NCBI RefSeq assembly: GCF_001687475.2
Contig: NZ_CP031611.1
Coordinates: 558,001 to 622,000 of the forward strand
Origin: Campylobacter hepaticus
GTDB taxonomy: Bacteria > Campylobacterota > Campylobacteria > Campylobacterales > Campylobacteraceae
Direction: 5' to 3'
DNA length: 64,000 bases
Shown piece by piece: positions 52,453 through 62,465 of the stretch (its first letter is position 1; each line of letters starts with the position of its first letter). Position numbers and translations under genes: made by a program. Below the pieces are notes generated by a model. It was not told where the DNA came from. It saw only the letters and a program-made list of their open reading frames with translations, and made no database searches.

Positions 52453-53856
52453 TTAATAATTATGCCATTCATGACCATCTTGTTTAATAAAATCAAAAAC
52501 TTCTTTAGGACCCCAACTACCTGCAAGATAAAAATATAAAGGGGTTTTATTTGCCTTCCAATTTTCTAAAATAGGATCAATCCAAATCCAAGCTGCCTCA
52601 AGTTCTTCTTTGTGATTAAAAGATGTTTGATTTCCTTCTATTGCATCTAAAATTAATCTTTCATAAGGCTGCATAATAGAAGAATTATTAAGATTTAAAA
52701 TAAGATTTTTTTCTTCATATTCCATAGTTTTGCCAATTTTTTTAACTTTTAAATTTAAAGAAATCTCATTATCTGGTTGTAAACGTATGATAAGTTTATT
52801 AGGGTGTAAATTTAAAAGTTCTTTATTTTTAAAATAAATAACAATTTGTGCAAAAGAATCTGCCATTCTTTTACCTGTTCTTATATAAAAAGGAACCCCT
52901 TCCCAATTTTCTTCTAAAAGTTCAGCTTTAATAGCCACAAAAGTTTCAGTTTGACTATTATTTTTTACATTATCTTCAGCCAAATATGCTTTAAATTCAC
53001 CTGATTTAATATATTGAGCTCTAATTACATTATTTTTCATATCTTCATCACTTAAAGGTTTTAAGTTTTTTAAAAGATTTAATTTGGCTTCTCTTATAGA
53101 TTGTGCATCAAAATTTTGTGGAATTTTCATAGCGACTAAAGAGAGGATTTGTAAAATATGATTTTGAACCATGTCTCTTAAAGCCCCTGTATTATCATAA
53201 AATTCTCCTCTACTTTCAACCCCCAAAGTTTCAAAAACACTAATTTCTATATAATCAATATGTTCTTTATTCCACAAAGATGTAAATATAGGATTATAAG
53301 ATCTTAAAAACAAAAGATTTTGTATGCTTTCTTTTCCAAGATAATGATCAATCCTATAAATTTGATTTTCATTATAGTATTTAGCAATTTCATTGTTAAT
53401 AGCTTGACAAGATTGCAAATCCATACCTAAAGGTTTTTCTAAAATAATTTTTACATTAGCTTGATTAAGATGAACTAATGTTAAATTCTTGCAAGCTTTC
53501 ATAAAAAATTCAGGTGAAACAGAAAAATAAATTACAATATTTTGATTTGTATGGCCAAGCTCTTTTTGCAAATAATAAAAATCTTCCATATTGTTTAAAT
53601 TAATACTTAAATAGGTTATAATATGTGTAAATTCTTCCCATTTTTTATCATTATAATTTTTAATATGTATTTTAGAACGATTATTTAGTTCCCCTATAAA
53701 TTGTTCTGTATTAAAACTACTCCTACTTGTAGCAATAATTCTTCCCATAGAAGGCAATAAATCATCTAAAAAAGCTTGATATAATGATGGAAAAATTTTT
53801 CTCATGGCCAAATCCCCAGTAGCTCCAAATAAAACAAATCTAAAATTTTGCATCAT
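52453..53856 (-). CDS. zwf: Glucose-6-phosphate 1-dehydrogenase
   Basis: 467 residues. GATGDLAMRKIFPSLY is the NADP-binding loop and YRIDHYLGKESIQNLL the active site with the catalytic His; EKPLGMD and FYIRTGKRM are conserved. It oxidises glucose-6-P to the lactone and yields NAD(P)H. It begins a minus-strand unit divergent from edd, with 153 bp between the starts. Confidence 0.95.
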   Translation of the reverse strand: MMQNFRFVLFGATGDLAMRKIFPSLYQAFLDDLLPSMGRIIATSRSSFNTEQFIGELNNRSKIHIKNYNDKKWEEFTHIITYLSINLNNMEDFYYLQKELGHTNQNIVIYFSVSPEFFMKACKNLTLVHLNQANVKIILEKPLGMDLQSCQAINNEIAKYYNENQIYRIDHYLGKESIQNLLFLRSYNPIFTSLWNKEHIDYIEISVFETLGVESRGEFYDNTGALRDMVQNHILQILSLVAMKIPQNFDAQSIREAKLNLLKNLKPLSDEDMKNNVIRAQYIKSGEFKAYLAEDNVKNNSQTETFVAIKAELLEENWEGVPFYIRTGKRMADSFAQIVIYFKNKELLNLHPNKLIIRLQPDNEISLNLKVKKIGKTMEYEEKNLILNLNNSSIMQPYERLILDAIEGNQTSFNHKEELEAAWIWIDPILENWKANKTPLYFYLAGSWGPKEVFDFIKQDGHEWHNY

Positions 53857-54009
53857 TTTTCCTTGTACATATCATAAATATTAAAAATTTCATCACCAAA
53901 TAAAAGCTTAACATTAAAGCTATTATTTAGAATTTTTATTTAGAATATAGCATAATTATTACAATGATTAAGAAATTTTAATCTAAAAAAATTTTCAAGG
54001 AATTAAATA
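53857..54009. promoter_or_regulatory. Divergent zwf-edd promoter region
   Basis: 153 bp between two divergent starts. It contains a direct repeat of TTATTTAGAAT (about 53921-53945) and a -10-like CATAATTAT near 53950 facing edd. AAGGA ribosome sites precede both ATGs. One regulator could control both arms from here, but no known operator is recognised. Confidence 0.4.
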
Positions 54010-55812
54010 ATGGCACAAATAAAACTAAAACAAATCACACAAAACATTATAGATCGTAGCAAAAAAACAAGAGAAAATTATTTAGAGCGTATTCAAACAT
54101 ATAAAGGTAAAATTCAAAGAAAAAATTTAGCTTGTGCCAATTTAGCTCATACTTATGCAAGTATTCCAAAACATATTAAAGAAAAAATTAAAGAAAATGA
54201 AGGACTAAATTATGCCATCATTTCAGCTTACAATGATATGCTTTCAGCACATCAACCCTTTAAAAATTATCCCGATATTATTAAAAAAGAAATTTTTAAA
54301 CATAATGCTTTTGCTCAGTTTGCAGGCGGTACTCCAGCTATGTGCGATGGAATCACCCAAGGTTATGAAGGCATGGAATTGAGTTTATTTTCGCGTGATG
54401 TTATTGCTATGAGTGTAGCTATAGCTCTTTCTCATAATGTTTTTGATGGAGCTTTTTATCTTGGAGTTTGTGATAAAATTGTTCCTGGTCTTTTAATAGG
54501 AGCTTTAAGCTTTGGGCATTTACCTAGTATTTTTATACCTTCAGGACCTATGACTAGCGGGATATCTAATGATGAAAAATCTAAAACTAGACAACTTTTC
54601 GCCGAGGGTAAAATTTCTCGTGACGCATTACTTCAAAGTGAAATGAAATCTTATCATGATGTTGGTACTTGCACTTTTTATGGTACAGCTAATTCAAATC
54701 AAATGATGATCGAATTTATGGGACTACATTTAGCCAACTCAGCTTTTATTAATCCAAATACCACTTTAAGAGAAGCTTTAGTAAAACAGGCAGCTTTACA
54801 TATGGTCAAAAATCAAATCAAAAGCATAGGAGAATTATTAAGTGAAAAAAATATTGTCAACGCTATGATAGGACTTATGGCAACAGGTGGATCAACCAAT
54901 CACACCATTCATTTAATAGCTGTTGCTAGAACAGCAGGTATTATTATAAATTGGGATGATTTTAATGCTATTTCTAATATTATTCCTCTTTTAGCAAGAG
55001 TTTATCCTAATGGTAAAGCAGATATTAACCAATTTGAAGCAGCTGGAGGCATAGCTTTTATCATTCATGAGCTTTTAAAAGAAGGTTTATTACATGATGA
55101 TGTAGATACTGTTATGGGTAAGGGCATGCAAAGCTATACTCAAAATCCATTTTTCATTGATAATAAAATTGTTTATAAAAATGGGGTTGAAAAAAGTAAA
55201 AATGAAAATATATTAAGAAGCATAAAAAACCCTTTTTTAAAAGATGGAGGAGTTAAAATTTTAAAAGGAAACATAGGTAGAGCAGTAATAAAAATTTCAG
55301 CCGTAAAAGAAGAACATCAAATTATAAAAGCTCCAGCTTTAGTCTTTAATTCTCAACAAGAATTTATCAAAAGTTTTGAAAACAAAGAACTTCAAAAAGA
55401 TTTTATTGCCATTATACCTTATCAAGGACCTAGAGCTAACGGTATGCCAGAATTACATAAACTTACTCCGCTCTTAGGAAGTTTACAAGATCAAGGTTTT
55501 AAAGTAGCTCTTATTACAGATGGTAGAATGTCAGGAGCCTCAGGCAAAATACCAGCAGCCATACATATGAGTCCAGAAGCATTACTTGGAGGAAATATAG
55601 CAAAAATAAAAAACGGGGATATGATTTTATTTGATGCAAAAAATGGTATTCTTGAAGTTTTACTCGATGAAAAAGAATGGAAAAATAGAAAAATAAATGA
55701 ATTTAAAAATCAAGAAATTTTTGGTTGCGGTAGAGAACTTTTCGCAGGCTTTAGATCACAAAGTTCTAGTGCTGAAACAGGTGCAATGAGCTTTGGTGGA
55801 TATTTTAATTAA
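54010..55812 (+). CDS. edd: Phosphogluconate dehydratase Edd
   Basis: 600 residues of the IlvD/Edd family. SAYNDMLSAHQPFKNYP, GGTPAMCDGITQGYEGME, LGVCDKIVPGLL and ALITDGRMSGASGKIPAAIHM are conserved; cysteines in AMCDG and GVCDK, with a third in VGTCTFYGTANS, ligate the 4Fe-4S cluster. It dehydrates 6-phosphogluconate to KDPG. It is followed 8 nt later by eda and is transcribed against the rRNA direction. Confidence 0.96.
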   Translation: MAQIKLKQITQNIIDRSKKTRENYLERIQTYKGKIQRKNLACANLAHTYASIPKHIKEKIKENEGLNYAIISAYNDMLSAHQPFKNYPDIIKKEIFKHNAFAQFAGGTPAMCDGITQGYEGMELSLFSRDVIAMSVAIALSHNVFDGAFYLGVCDKIVPGLLIGALSFGHLPSIFIPSGPMTSGISNDEKSKTRQLFAEGKISRDALLQSEMKSYHDVGTCTFYGTANSNQMMIEFMGLHLANSAFINPNTTLREALVKQAALHMVKNQIKSIGELLSEKNIVNAMIGLMATGGSTNHTIHLIAVARTAGIIINWDDFNAISNIIPLLARVYPNGKADINQFEAAGGIAFIIHELLKEGLLHDDVDTVMGKGMQSYTQNPFFIDNKIVYKNGVEKSKNENILRSIKNPFLKDGGVKILKGNIGRAVIKISAVKEEHQIIKAPALVFNSQQEFIKSFENKELQKDFIAIIPYQGPRANGMPELHKLTPLLGSLQDQGFKVALITDGRMSGASGKIPAAIHMSPEALLGGNIAKIKNGDMILFDAKNGILEVLLDEKEWKNRKINEFKNQEIFGCGRELFAGFRSQSSSAETGAMSFGGYFN

Positions 55813-55820
55813 GGAAAAAA

Positions 55821-56447
55821 ATGCAAGCACAACAAATTTTACAAATAAACAAGATTATTCCAGTAATTACTATTTATGATTTAAATACGAGTGTTGAATT
55901 AGCTAAAGCTTTATTAAAAGGAGGAATTAGAATTCTAGAAATTACTCTACGAACAAAAGATGCAATACAAGCAATCAAACTCATATCTCATGAAGTTCCG
56001 CAAATGATTGTAGGTGCAGGCACTGTTTTAAATTCTAAAATGCTAGAAGAAGTTAAAAATGCTGGTGCAAAATTTGCCATAAGTCCAGGTTTTAATTCTA
56101 TCTTTGCACAAGAGATTAAAGATATAGATATAATTTTAATTCCAGGCGTAGCAACGGCAAGTGAAATAATGCTAGCTCTTGAATGCGGTTATACAAATTT
56201 AAAATTTTTTCCAGCACAAGCTTGTGGAGGAATAAATATGTTAAAATCTTTTGCCTCACCTTTTCATAATGTTAAATTTTGTCCTACTGGAGGTATTAAT
56301 ATCAACAACATGAAAGATTATTTAAATTTAAATAACGTCCTTTGCGTAGGTGGATCTTGGTTAAGTCCAAAAGAATTAATTTTAGAAAAACAATGGGATA
56401 AAATCACTCAAATCGCAAAAGAAAGTTTAGAAAAACTATACACTTAA
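55821..56447 (+). CDS. eda: KDPG aldolase Eda
   Basis: 208 residues. The class I aldolase signature GGIRILEITLRTKDA, VGAGTVLNSK, the Schiff-base region NLKFFPAQACGGINMLKSF and FCPTGGIN are intact. It splits KDPG into pyruvate and glyceraldehyde-3-phosphate, completing the pathway. It is the last gene before tRNA-Ile, which lies head-on to it. Confidence 0.95.
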   Translation: MQAQQILQINKIIPVITIYDLNTSVELAKALLKGGIRILEITLRTKDAIQAIKLISHEVPQMIVGAGTVLNSKMLEEVKNAGAKFAISPGFNSIFAQEIKDIDIILIPGVATASEIMLALECGYTNLKFFPAQACGGINMLKSFASPFHNVKFCPTGGININNMKDYLNLNNVLCVGGSWLSPKELILEKQWDKITQIAKESLEKLYT

Positions 56448-56462
56448 AAAATATCTCTCAAA

Positions 56463-56490
56463 GATCAACTGATCCTACCCACAGTTGATC
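56463..56490 (+). terminator. Hairpin after eda
   Basis: GATCAACTG and CAGTTGATC pair over 9 bp with a 10-nt loop, 15 nt after the eda stop. It has no clean T-run, only AAACCAAAAATCTTTTCATTT. It may stop edd-eda transcripts before they run into the tRNA and 16S genes. Confidence 0.45.
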
Positions 56491-56526
56491 AAACCAAAAA
56501 TCTTTTCATTTATTCTCTATCATGTA

Positions 56527-56558
56527 AGATTTAAAGATTTAAAGATTTAAAGATTTAA
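56527..56558. repeat. Four tandem copies of an 8-bp unit
   Basis: AGATTTAA is repeated four times without change, starting at 56527. It is in non-coding DNA, so copy number would not change a reading frame. Confidence 0.85.
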
Positions 56559-56954
56559 ATCATAATAACTTTTTAACTTGTGAATGGTTTTAATAAATCT
56601 TATGTTTTATTTTAATACATTATCTATATATTTTACATCTTACAATTTTATATTGAATTTATAATTTAATTTATTTGGAAATATAAATATTATTTAGTAT
56701 TAAACCCATATCAATACAAATTATTATTATAAATATTTTAATGAATTAATATTAAAAGATTTTCAAAAATTAAAATTTAAGATTATTGTTTAGAAATTTC
56801 TAATTTATAAGTATTGCATTTAGGTAAAACCTAAAGAAAATATACATTACAAAATTAAACAATAAGTTTTAAATAAACTTATATATGAATTTGACTTATC
56901 TTTATAAGCAATAAATATACTTGCTTTAAGTTTTATGCCTAAGATTGACATTTA

Positions 56955-57031
56955 TGGTGGGCCTAACAAGACTTGAACTTGTGACCTCACCCTTATCAGG
57001 GGTGCACTCTAACCAGCTGAGCTATAGGCCC
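56955..57031 (-). tRNA. tRNA-Ile (GAT)
   Basis: 77 nt including CCA. Minus strand begins GGGCCTATAGCTCAGC, anticodon loop CTGATAA with anticodon GAT, T-loop GTTCAAGTC and acceptor end GGCCCACCA. It is the second tRNA of the 16S-23S spacer and the last rRNA-operon gene before the inserted glucose locus. Confidence 0.95.
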
Positions 57032-57037
57032 TTTGTA

Positions 57038-57113
57038 TGGTGGAGAATAGCGGGATCGAACCGCTGACCTCCTGCGTGCAAAGCAGGCGCTCTCCCAGCT
57101 GAGCTAATTCCCC
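57038..57113 (-). tRNA. tRNA-Ala (TGC)
   Basis: 76 nt including CCA. Minus strand begins GGGGAATTAGCTCAGC, anticodon arm CTGCTTTGCACGCAG with TGC, T-arm GGTTCGATCC and acceptor end CTCCACCA. It lies six nt before tRNA-Ile in the order typical of Campylobacter rrn operons. Confidence 0.96.
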
Positions 57114-57153
57114 ATTAGGAAGATGATATACTCATCTGCTCTTAATTGTTTTA

Positions 57154-57172
57154 TCAATCTTTAAAATCTAAA
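57154..57172 (-). other. 3' arm of the 16S processing stem
   Basis: TCAATCTTTAAAATCTAAA on the plus strand is the exact complement of 58887-58905 upstream of 16S (19 bp). The pair forms the RNase III stem that releases pre-16S. Confidence 0.8.
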
Positions 57173-57231
57173 CAAGGATGATTGAGTTTATATTGAAGCA
57201 ACTGTTGTGAGACTAGTTACTTTGTACTCTA

Positions 57232-58745
<1,514 letters not shown>

Positions 58746-58886
58746 TAATTATAGATAGTTTAATCTTTTTCTTCAAAGAAAAAGTATATTTAAAGAATAA
58801 AATTTTATTTTTATTCTTAATATTAGATTGATAGATTTTACATAATTGCTTATGCCTAAATCTTTTTTGGCTCAATCGATCACTTA

Positions 58887-58905
58887 TTTAGATTTTAAAG
58901 ATTGA
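58887..58905 (-). other. 5' arm of the 16S processing stem
   Basis: TTTAGATTTTAAAGATTGA on the plus strand pairs over 19 bp with 57154-57172 beyond the 16S 3' end. It marks the pre-16S boundary in the leader. Confidence 0.8.
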
Positions 58906-58967
58906 CTCATAAGAATTGAAATAACAATATTAAATTATAAAGAACAAGAACAAAAACAAAAAATCAT

Positions 58968-59049
58968 TTTTAAAAGAAAAGTTTAAATTAAAAAAATAAG
59001 ATTTATAAAAAAACTTTAAAAGATAAAGCCTAATTTATAAAATCTAGCT
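58968..59049. repeat. Left arm of a perfect 82-bp inverted repeat
   Basis: This segment is the exact reverse complement of 59220-59301; the arms are separated by 170 bp. It lies in the 16S leader, about 220 bp upstream of 16S. It ends with AAATCTAGCT on the plus strand. Confidence 0.9.
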
Positions 59050-59219
59050 TGGTGAAACTTTATAATTTAAAAGATTTTAAGTCCTTTTTTTAAAAAAGGA
59101 AATGAAATTATAACTAATTAAGCTTAAAGAGGAATTAAAGAAAATAAAGACTTATTAAAACTAAAATGATTAAAAATATTATTTTAAATCATATTCTTTT
59201 TTTTAAATTAAATTCAATC

Positions 59220-59301
59220 AGCTAGATTTTATAAATTAGGCTTTATCTTTTAAAGTTTTTTTATAAATCTTATTTTTTTAATTTAAACTTTTCTTTTAAA
59301 A
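59220..59301. repeat. Right arm of a perfect 82-bp inverted repeat
   Basis: It starts AGCTAGATTT on the plus strand and matches the reverse complement of 58968-59049 without a mismatch. The perfect identity suggests a recent duplication or active maintenance by recombination. The DNA between the arms contains another small hairpin (TCCTTTTTT/AAAAAAGGA). Confidence 0.9.
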
Positions 59302-59766
59302 TTATTTGAATGATAATGTTAAAATAATAATCAATGCAATATTTTAAATCTTAAAAATATAAAAACACTATATTTAGATTTCATAAGAATATATTTTTTT
59401 AATCTTATAATGTATTTTTTATAAAAAATAATAATTTTTAAAACACTTATTTTAATCATTAAAACAATAATTTTTTAAAAGTATATATTAAATCATTGAT
59501 TGAATATTTAAAAACTTAAATTTAGTAATTTAATAATTTAGTAATTGTAATTGTAATTTACTTAGTATAATTTTAATGTATAGTAAGTATATATTTTATT
59601 AACTTACTATACTTGGTTTTTTTAAGATAAAGTTTGTTTATAAGATTTAAAATCAAAGATAAAATAAAGATTTAAAATCAAAGATTTTTAAACTAATATT
59701 TGGATTAAATCAATTAAATGCATACAAAAATTTTTTTAATCCAAATATTTTCAATATATTTTTAAA

Positions 59767-59997
59767 TTAATATTTTAAAAAATATTCTTGAATAATTTTA
59801 GCATCATTGGTTTTTGTAAGAGCTAGCATTAATAATACTCTAGCCTTTTGCGGACTTAAATCTTTAGCACTAATAAAACCTGATTGAGAATCTGTTTGAT
59901 TGAGTACAACATGAGTGCATAATACTCTTGAACTTACTACCACATAAAGACCTTTTTGTATGAGTTCTTTGAGTGTGGATTTGGAGTTTAAATTCAA
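59767..59997 (-). pseudogene. 3' fragment of an L-asparaginase gene
   Basis: 76 codons matching only the C-terminus of type II L-asparaginase (ansA/ansB): LKELIQKGLYVVVSSRV, then SGFISAKDLSPQKARVLLML and TKTNDAKIIQEYFLKY at the natural C-terminus. The N-terminal four-fifths, including the catalytic Thr residues and the signal peptide, are missing, so it cannot be active. In C. jejuni, as I recall, ansA lies upstream of a different rrn copy, which suggests recombination between rrn loci. Confidence 0.75.
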
Positions 59998-60011
59998 CTA
60001 AATATCAGTAT

Positions 60012-60045
60012 AAATATAGTATATTTTTATAAAAATACTATATTT
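60012..60045. promoter_or_regulatory. Inverted repeat in the hisJ leader
   Basis: AAATATAGTAT (60012-60022) pairs with ATACTATATTT (60035-60045) across 12 nt. A -10-like TATAAA lies at about 60010 just before it, and AGGA and the ATG follow. The position fits an operator or a leader hairpin. Confidence 0.4.
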
Positions 60046-60057
60046 ATAGGAAAAATA

Positions 60058-60813
60058 ATGAAAAAAATACTAAATATTGTTTTATTAAATTTAATAACTT
60101 TATTTTTAAATGCTTGTAGTGATATTGAAAACTCAAAATCAAATTCAAATATAAAGCTTAAAGTTGGAACTGCTCCTAATTACAAACCTTTTAATTATAA
60201 GCAAGATTCTAAACTTACAGGTTTTGATACTGATTTAGTTGAAAAAATTGCTAAAAATAATAGTATTGAAATTGTTTGGATTGAAACTAATTTTGATGGA
60301 TTAATCCCTGCTTTAAAAGCAGGAAAAATCGATATGATTGCTTCAGCCATGAGTGCTACAGATGAAAGAAAACAAAGTGTAGATTTTACTAAACCCTATT
60401 ATATGAGTAAAAATCTTTATATCAAACTTAAAAGTAATGAAACTCTTCAAACAAAAACTGACTTGGAAGGTAAAAAAATAGGAGTTCAATTAGGAAGTGT
60501 GCAAGAAAATACAGCAAAAGCTATCAAAAATGCACAAGTTCAAAGCAATAAAGATCTAAATATAGCTGTTTTAGCACTAAAAAATAATAAAATCGATGCT
60601 ATTATTGCAGATCAAGATACTGCCAAAGGCTTTTTAAAAGAAAATCCAGAACTAATAGATTTTTACAAAGAAATGGATAACGCAGAAGGCTTAAGTTTTG
60701 CTTTTGATAAAGATAAACAAAAAGAAATATTAGAAAAATTTAATAAAGGCATAGATGAAATTAAAGCTAATGGTTTTTATGATATATTAATTCAAAAATA
60801 TGACCTAGAATAA
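60058..60813 (+). CDS. hisJ: Amino-acid-binding lipoprotein of an ABC transporter (HisJ-like)
   Basis: 251 residues of solute-binding family 3. The signal peptide ends in a lipobox (TLFLNAC, Cys at residue 20), so it is lipid-anchored. VGTAPNYKPFNY, GFDTDLVEKIAKN, IPALKAGKIDMIASAMSATDER and DFTKPYYMSKN are typical. Position matches C. jejuni Cj0734c, annotated as histidine-binding; the ligand is not readable from sequence. No permease or ATPase of this type is adjacent. Confidence 0.88.
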   Translation: MKKILNIVLLNLITLFLNACSDIENSKSNSNIKLKVGTAPNYKPFNYKQDSKLTGFDTDLVEKIAKNNSIEIVWIETNFDGLIPALKAGKIDMIASAMSATDERKQSVDFTKPYYMSKNLYIKLKSNETLQTKTDLEGKKIGVQLGSVQENTAKAIKNAQVQSNKDLNIAVLALKNNKIDAIIADQDTAKGFLKENPELIDFYKEMDNAEGLSFAFDKDKQKEILEKFNKGIDEIKANGFYDILIQKYDLE

Positions 60814-60835
60814 AGTATAAATTTTATACTTTATT
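60809..60835. terminator. Bidirectional terminator between hisJ and the HAD pseudogene
   Basis: AATAAAGTATAAA and TTTATACTTTATT pair over 13 bp around a single T, between convergent genes; it overlaps the hisJ stop. Confidence 0.7.
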
Positions 60836-61472
60836 CAAAAATTTAAAATTTTATATTTTCTTTCTTTTGCGACTTTTAAAAGTTTTTGATCACCATTACA
60901 TGCAAAAGCTTTGGTAACACATTCCAATAATGGTAAATCATTAATAGAATCACTAAAAAAATAGGATTCTTTCATCCATTTTTCATAATCTTTTCCTAAA
61001 TACTCTTTAAGTCTTAAGACTTTACCCTCTTTAAAACTATATATACCTTCTGTTTTTCCACTAAATTTTTTATCAACAAGTTCACATTTTATAGCTATAC
61101 TTTCCCTTACTCCTAAATAAGAAGCAATTTTTTTCACTAAAAATTCGGCTGTAGCAGAAATTATAATACATCGTTGATTTTGATATTTTATTATAAGATC
61201 TTTGGCTTTTTTATAAGGTTTAATATATTTATTAATAAATTCATCTATCAAAAGAGAAATTTTTCCCTCATCTCATCCTTTTATACTTTCAAGAAAAAAA
61301 GCATAAATTCATCCATATTAAGCTTTTTTTCATGATATTGTTTTTGATAAAAATCAATTTTTTCTAAATATCCTTTGGATAAAAAACCTTTCTCTACACA
61401 AAATTCAAGCCAAAGCTTAGCACTATCACCTTGTATTAAAGTATCATCTAAATCAAACAAAATAAGCTTCAT
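60835..61472 (-). pseudogene. HAD-family phosphatase (Cj0733-like), frameshifted and with a stop
   Basis: The first 63 codons (MKLILFDLDDTLIQGDSAK, the HAD nucleophile motif) are followed by a frame change in a seven-T run near 61290. The other frame continues FLESIKG, then meets an in-frame TGA, then DEGKISLLIDEFINKY and the rest of a SerB-like phosphatase (IIISATAEFL, FFSDSINDLPLLE). Two independent lesions argue for real decay rather than a read error. It overlaps the ATPase gene by 4 nt. Confidence 0.85.
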
Positions 61473-62465
61473 TTCAACTCTTTTGCCAAAGAAAGATTAA
61501 ATCTTAAAGCAATTTTATCGCCCACTTCAAAAGTGCTATAGATACTAAAATTTAATGTATCCACCTTAAGTTCAATTTCTTGAAGTTTAACCAAATAGCG
61601 TATGACATTGCCAAGGAGTAATTTTTGCTTAATTTTAGCTTTTAAACCCTTATTAGAAATTTCTATAGTTTCAGGACGCAAGGCCATATCTTTTTTGAAA
61701 TTATGTTGTAAACCCAAATTATCCAATTCTTTAGGACTTAAAATATTATAACTTCCTATAAAACTTGCAACAAAATGACATTCTGGTAAAAGATAAAGAT
61801 TATTTGCACTTGAATTTTGCATGATTTTACCTTTGTTCATTAAAATAATCCTATCAGATAACTCCAATGCTTCTTCTTGATCATGGGTAACAAAAATAGT
61901 AGTTAAATTCAATTCTTTTTGAATTTCCTTAATTTGCATCCTTAAATGTTTCCGAATTTTAGCATCAAGCGCCGATAAAGGCTCATCTAATAAAAGTAAA
62001 ATTGGGCTTAATTATTAAAGATCTTGATAAAGCTACTCTTTGCATTTGACCGCCTGAAAGCTTATGTGGATAAGTTTTTATGTATTCTTCAAGCTCAACT
62101 AATTTTAGCATCTTTTTTACTCTTTTTTCTATATCTTTTTTGTCCATTTTTTTAATTTTTAAACCAAAGGCTATGTTTTCAAAAACATTAAGATTAGGAA
62201 AAAGGGCATAATTTTGAAAAACCATACCTATATTTCTTTTTTGCGGACTTAATTTAGTAATATCTTTATCATTAATTAAAATTTTACCTTCATTAATACG
62301 ACTAAGACTTGCTATACATCTTAAAAGTGTTGATTTTCCACAACCACTAGGACCCAAAAGAGTTATAAATTCATCCTTTTTAGCATTAAAACTAATATTT
62401 TGAAAAACAACCTTGTCTTCATAAGTTTTTTTAAAATTTTTAATCTCTAAATAAGCCATTTTCAC
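61469..62465 (-). pseudogene. ABC transporter ATPase (Cj0732-like), frameshifted
   Basis: The N-terminal 160 residues carry Walker A ([13 protein letters not shown]), the Q-loop (GMVFQNYALFP) and signature LSGGQMQRVALSRSL, then stop after IIKPNFTFIR. One base shifted, the sequence runs on as ILLLDEPLSALDAKIRK (Walker B) and IFVTHDQEEALELSDRI with a C-terminal TOBE-like region. The break is at an A/T run near 62005. It resembles ATPases of spermidine, ferric-iron or phosphonate importers. Confidence 0.85.

Larger units (their letters stand above)
56448..56954. other. Region between eda and tRNA-Ile
   Basis: About 500 AT-rich bp without a coding frame. It contains a hairpin (56463-56490) and a tandem repeat (56527-56558), annotated separately. 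The part next to tRNA-Ile should be original 16S-23S spacer; the insertion boundary is not visible as a clear duplication. Confidence 0.5.
58746..59766. other. 16S leader and upstream non-coding region
   Basis: About 1 kb without a gene. It contains the 5' arm of the 16S processing stem (58887-58905), a boxA-like TGTTCTTTATAA (minus strand, about 58946-58935), and both arms of an 82-bp inverted repeat. The main rrn promoter is probably further upstream of the leader, but I cannot place it with confidence. Confidence 0.55.

Noticed and set aside
57033-57113. Insertion-site duplication at the tRNA-Ile/Ala genes
   Set aside because: Both tRNAs are single and complete, and no partial tRNA copy was found at the 23S end of the insert.
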